Below the pieces are notes generated by a model. The model did not search any database. It was not told the DNA's origin and saw only the letters and a program-made list of their open reading frames with translations. A stretch of 46,323 nt of DNA. Origin: Myxococcales bacterium. Lineage in GTDB: Bacteria; Myxococcota_A; Polyangia; Haliangiales; Haliangiaceae. The stretch is taken from NCBI GenBank assembly GCA_011526095.1, contig WYBA01000483.1, positions 1-46,323 on the forward strand. The letters are read 5' to 3'. The position numbers were made by a program, and so were the translations under genes. The first letter of the stretch is position 1. Every line of letters starts with the position of its first letter. Shown here piece by piece: positions 25,159 through 33,040 of this stretch.

Positions 25159-25785
25159 TCAGGCGTGCTCGAGGACGACGCCCTCGATGATGTTCGCGAC
25201 GTCCTCGCAGCGATCGGTCGCCGACTCCAGGTTCTCGTAGATCTCCTTCCACTTGATGACCTGGATCGGGTCCTTCTCCTCCTTGAACAGCTTCGCCACC
25301 GCGCGGCGCAGGATCGCGTCGCCCTCGTTCTCGAGGCGGTTGATGTCGATGCAGCGCTTGAGGATGGACTGCGGGTCCTTGAGGTTGCGCAGGCTCTTGC
25401 ACGCCGCCTCGACCTCGCCCGCCGCGCGGTGGAGGACGTCGGCGAGATCGCGCACCTCGGCGGTCATCACGGTCAGCTCGTAGAGCGCGATCCGCTCGGC
25501 GGCCGCCTCGACGAAGTCCATGATGTCGTCCATCCGCGTGATCAGCCGGTGGATGTTGTCCCGGTCGATCGGCGTGATGAACGTCTTGTGGAGCGCCTCG
25601 ACGCAGCGGTGCGTGATGACATCGGTCTCGTGCTCGATGTCGGCGATCCGCCTCGCCTTCGCCTCGATGTTCGCGCCGCTGGCGACCAGCGACAGGAACT
25701 CCTTGGTGCCGTCGACCGTGAGCGCGGCGTGCTGCTCGAAGAAGTCGAAGAAGCTGGTCTCTTTGGGCAGGAACCGTCCGAACAT
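25159..25785 (-). CDS. DUF47 PhoU-like phosphate transport regulator
   Basis: A 208-residue, all-helical cytosolic protein of the DUF47/PhoU-like family. The start M-F-G-R-F-L-P-K-E-T-S-F-F-D-F-F-E-Q-H is characteristic, as are D-I-E-H-E-T-D and the acidic metal-binding E-N-E-G-D segment in the second three-helix bundle. GGAGG lies 7 bp before the ATG at 25785; the frame continues to 25833, but the Pho box sits there, so the short start is right. Members bind metal ions and control Pit transporters. With no phoU after pstB, this protein may be the only PhoU-like factor in the locus. Confidence 0.9.
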   Translation of the reverse strand: MFGRFLPKETSFFDFFEQHAALTVDGTKEFLSLVASGANIEAKARRIADIEHETDVITHRCVEALHKTFITPIDRDNIHRLITRMDDIMDFVEAAAERIALYELTVMTAEVRDLADVLHRAAGEVEAACKSLRNLKDPQSILKRCIDINRLENEGDAILRRAVAKLFKEEKDPIQVIKWKEIYENLESATDRCEDVANIIEGVVLEHA

Positions 25786-25806
25786 GCGGACCTCCGTGCC
25801 GCGCAC

Positions 25807-25835
25807 GTAACACGTTTGCGACACGCCCGTCACCG
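25807..25835 (-). promoter_or_regulatory. Putative Pho box upstream of the DUF47-pit operon
   Basis: Read on the minus strand: CGGTGAC, GTGTCGC and GTGTTAC, 11 bp apart, ending 22 bp before the DUF47 ATG. This is the weakest of the four sites but has the same phase and a conserved GT core. Confidence 0.5.
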
Positions 25836-25851
25836 TCCTGTGGGCTGGATT

Positions 25852-26526
25852 TCAGCGCACGGCCAGCCAGTCGGCCACGGTCCGGGCGATCTCCTCGAGC
25901 ACCTCGGCGTCGGTGCGTCCGGTCCTCCGGAGCACCGCAAACCCGTGATCCGCGCCGTCGATCTCGTGGATCGTCGCCCGCGGCCCGAGCGACGCGACGA
26001 TCGGACGCAGGAGCGTCAGGTCGGCGAGCGCGTCGCGCGTGCCCTGCACGAACAGCATCGGCGCCTCGACCTGCGGCAGGTGCACCGCCCGGGTCGTCGC
26101 GGGCTGGTTCGCCGGGTGGAGCGGGAAGCCGAGCAGCACCACGGTCTCCACGTCGGGCTCGGCACGCGCGGCGAGGGCCGTCGTCGTCATCCGCCCGCCC
26201 ATCGACTTGCCGCCGGCGCACAGCCGCAGCCCCGGCGCGAGCGCGCGCGCCGCCGCGATCGCCGCCCGGACCTCCTCGACGACGACGGCCGCCGGGTCGG
26301 GCCGGCCCCGCCCCGCGGTCCGCGCCGCCATCTCCCACCGCAGCGTCGCGACGCCGCGGGCGGCGAGCGCGGCCGCGACGTCGGCCATGAACGCGTGGCG
26401 CATCCCCGCGCCCGCGCCGTGACCGAGGACGTAGAGCCAGCGCGCGCCCGGCGGCAGCCACAAGAAGCCGGCGAGCGGCGCGGGCGCGTGCGGGATCACG
26501 ACCTCGCGCGGCGCGCCGGCGGTCAC
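25852..26526 (-). CDS. Alpha/beta hydrolase, dienelactone hydrolase/TEX30-like
   Basis: A 224-residue cytosolic hydrolase with a complete catalytic triad: nucleophile S108 in G-G-K-S-M-G-G, D165 in Q-G-T-R-D-A-L, and H194 in G-A-D-H-G-F. G-H-G-A-G-A-G (35-41) forms the oxyanion region, and W-E-M-A-A-R...G-R-G-R-P-D matches the TEX30/KAT8-interacting subgroup. Substrate is unknown. The GTG start lies 7 bp after the stop of the lipoprotein gene upstream on the same strand, so they are probably co-transcribed. Confidence 0.82.
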   Translation of the reverse strand: MTAGAPREVVIPHAPAPLAGFLWLPPGARWLYVLGHGAGAGMRHAFMADVAAALAARGVATLRWEMAARTAGRGRPDPAAVVVEEVRAAIAAARALAPGLRLCAGGKSMGGRMTTTALAARAEPDVETVVLLGFPLHPANQPATTRAVHLPQVEAPMLFVQGTRDALADLTLLRPIVASLGPRATIHEIDGADHGFAVLRRTGRTDAEVLEEIARTVADWLAVR

Positions 26527-26533
26527 CGTCGAC

Positions 26534-28507
26534 CTACTGCGGATCCTTGGGGCCGCACGCGCCCTCGGCGCAGTTGCACGGCGTGCCCGCGCCGCAGGTG
26601 TGGACGATCTCGCCGGTCGACAGGAACGTGCCGATCTGCTCGACGACCGCCTGGCGCTTGCGCAGCTCGCCGTGCGCCGGGTTGGCCTCGCCGTTGAGCA
26701 GGTTGGTCACCGGCGGCAGCGGCGTCGGCTCCTCGGTGTACATGACGAACCCGCTGTCGAGCGGGCCCTCGGTCTCCTCGAGCCCGTACGGCACGTACAG
26801 CGCCGGCCCGAGCAGCGGCAGCCCCATCGTCCGCGCCTGCAGGTGGCTCGACAGGTTCGTCACCTGCGCGTCGCCGACCGACATCTGGAGCAGGAACTGC
26901 TTGGGCGGCGTCCCCGGCAGCGGGCCCTCGGCCAGCGCCGCCGAGACGTGCGCCGGCTCGGTGTAGTCGAACCCCATCTGCATCATCTGCTGGATCACGA
27001 CGCGATCGAGCGGGCCGGGGTAGGCCCCGGACAGGCCGAGGTTGAACGTGACCCAGTTGGTCGAGCGCTCGAACAGCACGCCCCAGTTCGCGCCCCCGAC
27101 GTGGAACACGCCGCGCGTGAGGTGCGGATCCCACGCGAAGAACGTGGTCCCCAGGATGTGGCCCTGCGAGATGCCGTAGAAGTAGGTGCGCGCCGGGTCG
27201 ACGATCGACGCGTCGGCGTCGTCGAGCAGCACCTCGGTCGCGAGCTTGCCGCGCGCGAGCTGCTCGAGCGCGATGAAGTCGACGATGCCCTGGACGATGC
27301 GCTCGCCGAACGCGAGCGCCTTGTTGCTGTCGTTGAGCGCGCCGAACGCGAACGCGAGGTCGTCGGACGACATCCCGCGCCACACCCCGCCGACGACGAC
27401 CATGCACAGATCGCGCGCCACGCGGCGCAGCACGCCGCCCTGGGCCTCCTCGGTCGAGCCGAAGAAGCCGTGGCCGAAGATCAGGATCCCGGCCTTGTTC
27501 TCGGCGGTCGCGCACGTCGGCACCATGATCACCGCGGTCGCGGTGGAGGTGCCCATGACGACCGGCGTGCCGTCGCCGTCGCGGTGCAGGCCGTCGTCGC
27601 CAGCGACCTCGGGCACCTCGTAGTCGATGAACAGCCGGCGCGCGATCGCCGGGTCGCCGGCGAACGGCGCCTCGTCGACGACGACCTCGTAGGTCACGTC
27701 CACGGCGTCCTCGCCCATCGCGGCGAGTGCGGCGTCGCGCGCCGCCTGGGTGTCGGCGAGGGTCGACGCGTCGTCGGCCGTGATGAAGTCCCACGCGACG
27801 ATCAGGTCCTCGCGCGGCACGCCGGCCTCGCCGAGCGCGGCGATCGCCTCCTCGATCTGCGGGCGGATCTCCTCGAGCCGCGCGTGATCGGTGGTCGCGC
27901 CGTCGAGGATCGCCTGGAACCCGGGCGGCACCGGCACGGCGCCGCCGCCGCGCGCCTGCAGGCTCTTGCGGATGCCGACCGCGTAGCGCCGGCCGCCGGC
28001 GAGGCGCGCCGCGGGGCGCAGGTACAGCGCCTGCTCGTCGAACAGCCCGTCCTCGGCGGCGTTGGCGTCGACCTCGGCGAAGTGGGCGACGCGCTCGCCC
28101 GTCTCCATGTCGACGATCACCGTCGGGCTGGCGTCGGTGACGCTGTCGCCGATCGCGTCGTGGAACACCAGGTTGGCGTCGTCGACGCCGCCGGGGAACG
28201 CGGTGAAGATCTGGGCGGCGGGCGAGAACCCGGTGCGGCGGGCCAGCGGCGTCGCGTCGAGCTCGACGCCGTCGACGTTGGCGGGGATCGCGCCGGCGGT
28301 CAGGTCGAGGCGGACGCCGGTCGGCGACGACGCGTCGGCGCGCAGGTAGACCGACGACGGCCACGGGGTGACGCAGCTCGCGCCGCCGAGCGGGTTGCAC
28401 TCCGCGGGGACGTCGACGTGGCGGGCGTCCTCGCCACACGCGGCGACGAGCGAGAGGGACAGGGCTGCGGTCAGGACCGCGGGGGAGCGCACCATGCGCG
28501 GCAGCAT
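26534..28507 (-). CDS. Large lipoprotein with alpha/beta-hydrolase fold
   Basis: Up to 657 residues. The lipobox is V-A-A-C (Cys24 from the ATG at 28507; an internal ATG at 28495 gives an equally good signal with Met-Val-Arg). The N-terminal half has long beta-rich segments with an Asp-rich stretch (G-D-D-G-L-H-R-D-G-D-G-T). The C-terminal half contains a hydrolase core: F-G-H-G-F-F-G-S as oxyanion region and G-I-S-Q-G-H as nucleophile elbow; the rest of the triad is not certain. The end is Cys-rich (C-G-A-G-T-P-C-N-C). I expect a surface esterase or lipase-like protein; the type is frequent in myxobacteria and undefined. It diverges from the lipoprotein at 28525 with only 17 bp between starts. 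Confidence 0.78.
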   Translation of the reverse strand: MLPRMVRSPAVLTAALSLSLVAACGEDARHVDVPAECNPLGGASCVTPWPSSVYLRADASSPTGVRLDLTAGAIPANVDGVELDATPLARRTGFSPAAQIFTAFPGGVDDANLVFHDAIGDSVTDASPTVIVDMETGERVAHFAEVDANAAEDGLFDEQALYLRPAARLAGGRRYAVGIRKSLQARGGGAVPVPPGFQAILDGATTDHARLEEIRPQIEEAIAALGEAGVPREDLIVAWDFITADDASTLADTQAARDAALAAMGEDAVDVTYEVVVDEAPFAGDPAIARRLFIDYEVPEVAGDDGLHRDGDGTPVVMGTSTATAVIMVPTCATAENKAGILIFGHGFFGSTEEAQGGVLRRVARDLCMVVVGGVWRGMSSDDLAFAFGALNDSNKALAFGERIVQGIVDFIALEQLARGKLATEVLLDDADASIVDPARTYFYGISQGHILGTTFFAWDPHLTRGVFHVGGANWGVLFERSTNWVTFNLGLSGAYPGPLDRVVIQQMMQMGFDYTEPAHVSAALAEGPLPGTPPKQFLLQMSVGDAQVTNLSSHLQARTMGLPLLGPALYVPYGLEETEGPLDSGFVMYTEEPTPLPPVTNLLNGEANPAHGELRKRQAVVEQIGTFLSTGEIVHTCGAGTPCNCAEGACGPKDPQ

Positions 28508-28524
28508 ATAGATGTTGGGCTACG

Positions 28525-29640
28525 ATGCGAAGGATGGTCCGCACCACCGTGACCGCGATCGCCGTCGTCGCGGCCGCCGGGTGCCACGTGCGCTCGCGCG
28601 TCCCGACGACCCGCCCCGGCGACACGACGACCCAGGTCCGCCAGGCCGAGGCCCGCGCGCTGGCGGCGGCGGTGACGCTCGGCGACGACGGCCTGCTGCG
28701 GTTCGTCACCCCGCTGCGCTGCCCCGCCGACGTGATCGTCGAGGTCGAGCGGTCCGAGACCGTGCGGACCGAGGCCAACCTGGCGACGTTCGTCGTCGGG
28801 ATGGTCGTCACCGCGGTCGGCGCGGTCGGGGTGCTGCGCGGGGCGTCGACCGACGACGCGTCGGGCTCCGGCTACACCTGGCTCGGCGCCGGCGGGATCG
28901 CCGCGGGGCTGCCGCTGGCGATCGCGCCGTGGTTCGGCAACGGCGAGACCGACGTCGACCTGGGGCGCGACACCGTGCGCAAGGGCGCGGCCGAGGTCGC
29001 GTGCGGCGAGCGCGCCGTCGCGGCGCGGCGCGCCCGGCTCGTCGCGGGCGACCTCGCCGCCGTGGGCGCGGTCGACGACGCCGGCCGGTTCGCGATCTCG
29101 CCGTTCGCGTTCGTCGACGCGTTCGCCGACGGCGCCTGGCGCGCGCTGCCGATCACCGCGACGCTCGACACCGACGGCGGCGAGGTCGTGGTCGAGGGCG
29201 TGATCGAGGCGAGCGCCCTCGCCGCCGCCCGCGACGCCTGGCTCGCCGCCGCCGGCATCGACGCCCGGGTCGAGGTCGTGCGCAAGCTGCCGCGGCTCGC
29301 CCCTGGCCGGCTCGGCGTGTCGCGCCTCACCGTCGACGGCGCGACGTACCTCCACCTCACGCTGCCGCTGGCCAACGACGGCCCGGGCGACGCGTGGCAG
29401 GTGCGCGGCGTCGTGTCCGCCGGCCACCCCGAGCTCGACGGCCGCGTCGTCTACGTCGGCCACCTCGCGCCGGGCGCGGCGATCACCGCCGCCGTGATGC
29501 TCCCGCTGTCGCCCGCGGCCGACGCCGCGCTCGCCGGGGACGAGCTCGAGCTGACCCTGGCGCTGCGCGACGCCCACGACACCGCGCCTTCGTCACCCGT
29601 CCGGTTCCGTGGCAAGGTGCTCGCCGGCGCCCCCCGCTGA
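28525..29640 (+). CDS. Lipoprotein of unknown function heading a lipid-modification operon
   Basis: A 371-residue lipoprotein (lipobox A-A-A-G-C, Cys20). After a 60-residue soluble stretch there are two hydrophobic segments (about 88-112 and 118-136, V-V-G-M-V-V-T-A-V-G-A-V-G-V), a short loop, and a C-terminal beta-rich domain of about 200 residues ending V-R-F-R-G-K-V-L. The family is not recognised. A TATAGAT element at 28507-28513 could be its -10, which favours the ATG at 28525 over that at 28534. The FAD oxidoreductase gene begins 18 bp downstream. Confidence 0.7.
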   Translation: MRRMVRTTVTAIAVVAAAGCHVRSRVPTTRPGDTTTQVRQAEARALAAAVTLGDDGLLRFVTPLRCPADVIVEVERSETVRTEANLATFVVGMVVTAVGAVGVLRGASTDDASGSGYTWLGAGGIAAGLPLAIAPWFGNGETDVDLGRDTVRKGAAEVACGERAVAARRARLVAGDLAAVGAVDDAGRFAISPFAFVDAFADGAWRALPITATLDTDGGEVVVEGVIEASALAAARDAWLAAAGIDARVEVVRKLPRLAPGRLGVSRLTVDGATYLHLTLPLANDGPGDAWQVRGVVSAGHPELDGRVVYVGHLAPGAAITAAVMLPLSPAADAALAGDELELTLALRDAHDTAPSSPVRFRGKVLAGAPR

Positions 29641-29658
29641 GCCGACGATGACCAGACG

Positions 29659-30948
29659 ATGACCGAACGCATCGCGATCGTGGGCGCCGGGGTCGCAGGC
29701 CTCGGCGCCGCCCGCGCGCTGGACGCGCGCTTCGACGTCACCGTGTTCGAGGCCGCGGCGCGGCCCGGCGGGCACGTCCACACCGTCGACGTCGCCGGCC
29801 CGCGCGGGCCGCTCGCCGTCGACATGGGCTTCATCGTGTGCAACCGCCCGACCTACCCGCGGCTGTTCGCGATGTTCGACGACCTCGGCGTCGCGACGCG
29901 GGCGACGACGATGTCGTTCAGCGTGCGCGCCGGCGACCTCGAGTGGAGCAGCGCGTCGCTGCGCGGGATGTTCGCGCAGCGGCGCAACCTGGCGCGCCCG
30001 CGCCACTGGCGGCTGCTCGCCGGCGTCGCCGCGTTCCTGCGCCGCGCGCGCCGCGATCACCTCGCCGGCAGGCTCGGCGAGCAGTCGCTCCGCGCCTACC
30101 TCGCGGCGCGCGGCGTGTCGGACGACGTGCGCGATCACTTCGTCCTGCCGCTCGCCGCGGCGCTGTGGTCGCTCGGCACCGACCAGGCGCTCGACTTCCC
30201 CGCCCTGAGCTACATCGGGTTCCTCCACAACCACGCGATGCTCGACCCGCTGCACGCGCCGGCGTGGGAGACGGTCGTCGGCGGCAGCCGGGCCTACGTC
30301 GATCGCCTGCTCGCCCGGCTGCGCGCGCGCGTGTGCCTCGCCTCGCCGGTGCGCCGCGTCCGCCGCGACGCCCGCGGCGTGACGCTCGAGGTCGCGGGCG
30401 CCCACGCCGGCGAGCACCGGTTCGACCGCGTCGTGCTGGCGTGCCACGCCGACGTCGCGCTCGCGCTGCTCGCGGACCCGACCGACGCCGAGCGCGAGGT
30501 CCTGGGCGCGTTCGGCTACAGCGTCAACCAGGTCGTGCTCCACACCGACGCGAGCTACCTGCCGGCGGCGCGCGACGCGCGCGCCTCGTGGAACGTCGTC
30601 GCCGACGCCGACGGCCGCCGCGTCGCGGTCACGTACTGGATGAACCGGCTGCAGGGCCTGCCCGAGGAGCTGCCGCTGCTGGTCACGCTCGAGCCGCGCC
30701 GCCCGATCGCGCCCGGCCACGTGCTGCACACCGCGACGATGGCGCACCCGCGGTTCGACCTGCCGGCGCTGCGCGCCCAGCGCGCGCTGCCCGGGCTGCA
30801 GGGCGTGCGCCGCACCTACCACGCCGGCGCGCACCACCGCTTCGGGTTCCACGAGGACGGGATGCGCGCCGGCGAGGAGGCGGCGGCGCGCGTGCGCGTC
30901 GACGCCGCGGGCGGCGACGCGGGCGGCGACGCGGGCGGCGCCGGATGA
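29659..30948 (+). CDS. FAD-dependent oxidoreductase (amine-oxidase-like, COG2907 type)
   Basis: A 429-residue flavoprotein. The N terminus has the dinucleotide-binding fold I-A-I-V-G-A-G-V-A-G-L-G-A-A, an acidic strand end (T-V-F-E-A), and R-P-G-G-H-V-H-T, the FAD motif of the NAD(P)-binding Rossmann/amine-oxidase group. D-M-G-F-I-V-C-N-R-P-T-Y-P and G-G-S-R-A-Y-V are hallmarks of the COG2907 proteins usually encoded with DUF1365 and Cfa-like genes, exactly as here. It probably oxidises or desaturates a lipid acyl chain before or after methyl transfer. The last residues form a Gly-Gly-Asp-Ala repeat (12-bp DNA repeat near 30907-30942). The stop overlaps the next ATG. Confidence 0.87.
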   Translation: MTERIAIVGAGVAGLGAARALDARFDVTVFEAAARPGGHVHTVDVAGPRGPLAVDMGFIVCNRPTYPRLFAMFDDLGVATRATTMSFSVRAGDLEWSSASLRGMFAQRRNLARPRHWRLLAGVAAFLRRARRDHLAGRLGEQSLRAYLAARGVSDDVRDHFVLPLAAALWSLGTDQALDFPALSYIGFLHNHAMLDPLHAPAWETVVGGSRAYVDRLLARLRARVCLASPVRRVRRDARGVTLEVAGAHAGEHRFDRVVLACHADVALALLADPTDAEREVLGAFGYSVNQVVLHTDASYLPAARDARASWNVVADADGRRVAVTYWMNRLQGLPEELPLLVTLEPRRPIAPGHVLHTATMAHPRFDLPALRAQRALPGLQGVRRTYHAGAHHRFGFHEDGMRAGEEAAARVRVDAAGGDAGGDAGGAG

Positions 30949-31745
30949 CGGCCGGCGCGCCGCGCTCCGGCCTGTACGCCGGCCGGCTCGTCCACGTCCG
31001 GCGCGACGCGTGGGCGACGCGCCGCTTCGCCTACCCGCTCTACACCGCGTGCTTCGACCTCGACGAGCTCCCGACGCTGGCGCGGCGGCTGCGCCTCTTG
31101 TCCCACGGCGGCCGTAACCTGTTCGCGATCCGCGACGTCGATTACCACGTGTCGACGTACGCGCCCCACGCCGGCCTGGCCGCGGCCGCCCGCGCGCTGC
31201 TCGCGGCGCGCGGGCTGCCGGCGCCGGCGCGCGTCGAGCTGATCACCCAGCCCCGCGTCGCGGGCTACGTGTTCAACCCGGTGAGCTTCTTCGTCGGCTA
31301 CGACGCCGCCGGCGCGCCGCAGACGCTGATCGCCGAGGTCAACAACACCTACGGCGGCCACCACCTCTACGTGCTCGGGCCCGACGATCGCGTCGCCGGC
31401 CGGCCCGGCGAGGCGCGGTGGCGCGCGCCCCGCGCGTTCTTCGTCTCGCCGTTCCTGCACGGCGACGTCGCCTACGAGTTCGTGCTGCGCGGCGCGCGCC
31501 CCGGCGCGCCCGCGCTCGACGCGGCGATCGACGTCACCGACCCCGCGGGCGGCCTGGTGTTCCACGCCCGCCTCACCGGCGACCGCGCGCCGCTCGACGA
31601 CCGCGCCCTGGCGCGCGCGGCGATCCGGTACCCGCTGATGACCGTATCCATCATCGGCCTGATCCACTGGCAGGCCCTCAAGCTGCACTGGCACCGCGTG
31701 CCGTACCGCCGCCCCGACGCCACCCACGCCCCGAGGCCCGCATGA
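30945..31745 (+). CDS. DUF1365 family protein
   Basis: A 266-residue protein covering a full DUF1365 domain: L-Y-A-G-R-L-V-H-V-R near the N terminus, F-A-Y-P-L-Y-T-A-C-F-D-L-D-E-L, the highly conserved G-Y-V-F-N-P-V-S-F-F-V-G-Y (107-119), E-V-N-N-T-Y-G, and F-F-V-S-P-F-L-H-G-D. Biochemical role is unknown. The family almost always sits between a COG2907 oxidoreductase and a Cfa-type methyltransferase, suggesting that it works on the same lipid. Both boundaries are 4-bp ATGA overlaps, so stoichiometric synthesis is likely. Confidence 0.9.
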   Translation: MTAGAPRSGLYAGRLVHVRRDAWATRRFAYPLYTACFDLDELPTLARRLRLLSHGGRNLFAIRDVDYHVSTYAPHAGLAAAARALLAARGLPAPARVELITQPRVAGYVFNPVSFFVGYDAAGAPQTLIAEVNNTYGGHHLYVLGPDDRVAGRPGEARWRAPRAFFVSPFLHGDVAYEFVLRGARPGAPALDAAIDVTDPAGGLVFHARLTGDRAPLDDRALARAAIRYPLMTVSIIGLIHWQALKLHWHRVPYRRPDATHAPRPA

Positions 31746-32980
31746 CGACCGTCGCCCATCCGCTCGTGCCCGCCGTGCCCCGCCTGGCGTCGCCGGTCGC
31801 CACGCTCGCCCGCGCCGTCGTGCTGCGCGCGCTGCGCGCGCGGTGGCGCCCCGGCCATGGCGCGCTCGCGCTGCGCCTCCCCGACGGCGCGATCGAGCGC
31901 ATCGGCGCCGGCCCGGTCGAGGCGACCGCGACCGTCCACGACGACCGCGCGTTCGTGCGGTTCCTCGTCCGCGGCGAGCTCGGCGCGGGCGAGGCCTACG
32001 TCGCCGGCGAGTGGGACGCGGACGACCTGCCGCGCCTGCTGCGCGTGTTCCTGCGCGTCACCGGCGCGCGCGGCCTCGAGTCGTGGCTGACGCGCCTGGG
32101 GCGGCTGCCCGCGCACCTGCGCCACCTGCGCCGCGCCAACGACCGCGACGGCGCCGCGCGCAACGTCGGCGCGCACTACGACCTCGGCAACGAGCTGTAC
32201 CGACGGTTCCTCGACGACACGATGAGCTACTCGTGCGCGGTGTGGGCGCCCGGCGACGACCTCGCCGCGGCCCAGCGGCGCAAGCTCGCCCGGATGTGCG
32301 ACCTCGCGGAGCTCCGGCCGGGCGACCGCGTGCTCGAGATCGGCTGCGGCTGGGGCTCGCTGGCGATCGAGGCCGCGCGCCGCGGCGCGCACGTCCGCGC
32401 GCTCACCGTGTCGCACGAGCAGGCGGCGTGGGCGCGCGACGCCGCCGCGGCGGCCGGGCTCGCCGACCGGATCTCGATCGAGCTGCGCGACTACCGCGAC
32501 GTCGACGCGCCGGGCGGGTTCGACCGCGTGCTCTCGGTCGAGATGATCGAGCAGGTCGGCGAGGCGTTCCTGCCGGCGTACTTCGGCCAGATCGGCCGGC
32601 TGCTGCGCCCCGGCGGCCGCGCCGTGATCCAGAGCATCGTCGTGCCCGACGAGCGTTACGACGAGTACCGGCGGGGCGTCGACTGGATGCAGACCTACGT
32701 GTTCCCCGGCACCCACATCCCCAGCCGTGGCGCGATCCGCCGGGCGCTCGGCGGCACCGGGCTGACGTGGACGTCGGCCGACGAGATCGGCCCCGCCTAC
32801 GCCCCGACCCTGCGCGCCTGGCGCGAGCGGTTCGACCACCGGCTCGGCGAGATCGCCGCGCTGGGGTTCGACGTGCCGTTCCACCGCGCGTGGCGGATGT
32901 ACCTCGGCTTCTCCGAGGCGGCGTTCGCCGAGCAGACGCTGGGCGTCGTCCAGCTCACGCTCGACCGCGCCGCCGGCTGA
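31742..32980 (+). CDS. cfa: Cyclopropane-fatty-acyl-phospholipid synthase-family methyltransferase
   Basis: A 412-residue SAM-dependent enzyme. Residues 40-125 are the N-terminal lipid-binding domain (A-Y-V-A-G-E-W-D-A-D-D-L). The catalytic part begins N-V-G-A-H-Y-D-L-G-N-E-L-Y with D-D-T-M-S-Y-S-C-A-V-W (about 159-168), followed by SAM motif I V-L-E-I-G-C-G-W-G-S (197-206), and E-M-I-E-Q-V-G and P-G-T-H-I-P-S. It methylates unsaturated acyl chains of membrane lipids; whether the product is a cyclopropane, a methyl-branched or a further oxidised (for example furan) acyl chain cannot be told from sequence. Third of three overlapping genes after the oxidoreductase. Confidence 0.92.
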   Translation: MTTVAHPLVPAVPRLASPVATLARAVVLRALRARWRPGHGALALRLPDGAIERIGAGPVEATATVHDDRAFVRFLVRGELGAGEAYVAGEWDADDLPRLLRVFLRVTGARGLESWLTRLGRLPAHLRHLRRANDRDGAARNVGAHYDLGNELYRRFLDDTMSYSCAVWAPGDDLAAAQRRKLARMCDLAELRPGDRVLEIGCGWGSLAIEAARRGAHVRALTVSHEQAAWARDAAAAAGLADRISIELRDYRDVDAPGGFDRVLSVEMIEQVGEAFLPAYFGQIGRLLRPGGRAVIQSIVVPDERYDEYRRGVDWMQTYVFPGTHIPSRGAIRRALGGTGLTWTSADEIGPAYAPTLRAWRERFDHRLGEIAALGFDVPFHRAWRMYLGFSEAAFAEQTLGVVQLTLDRAAG

Positions 32981-33040
32981 CCGACCGTTGCGACGACGGC
33001 GCGGGGCGGCGTAGAGTTCGAGGTCGGAGGGGAACCCGAC

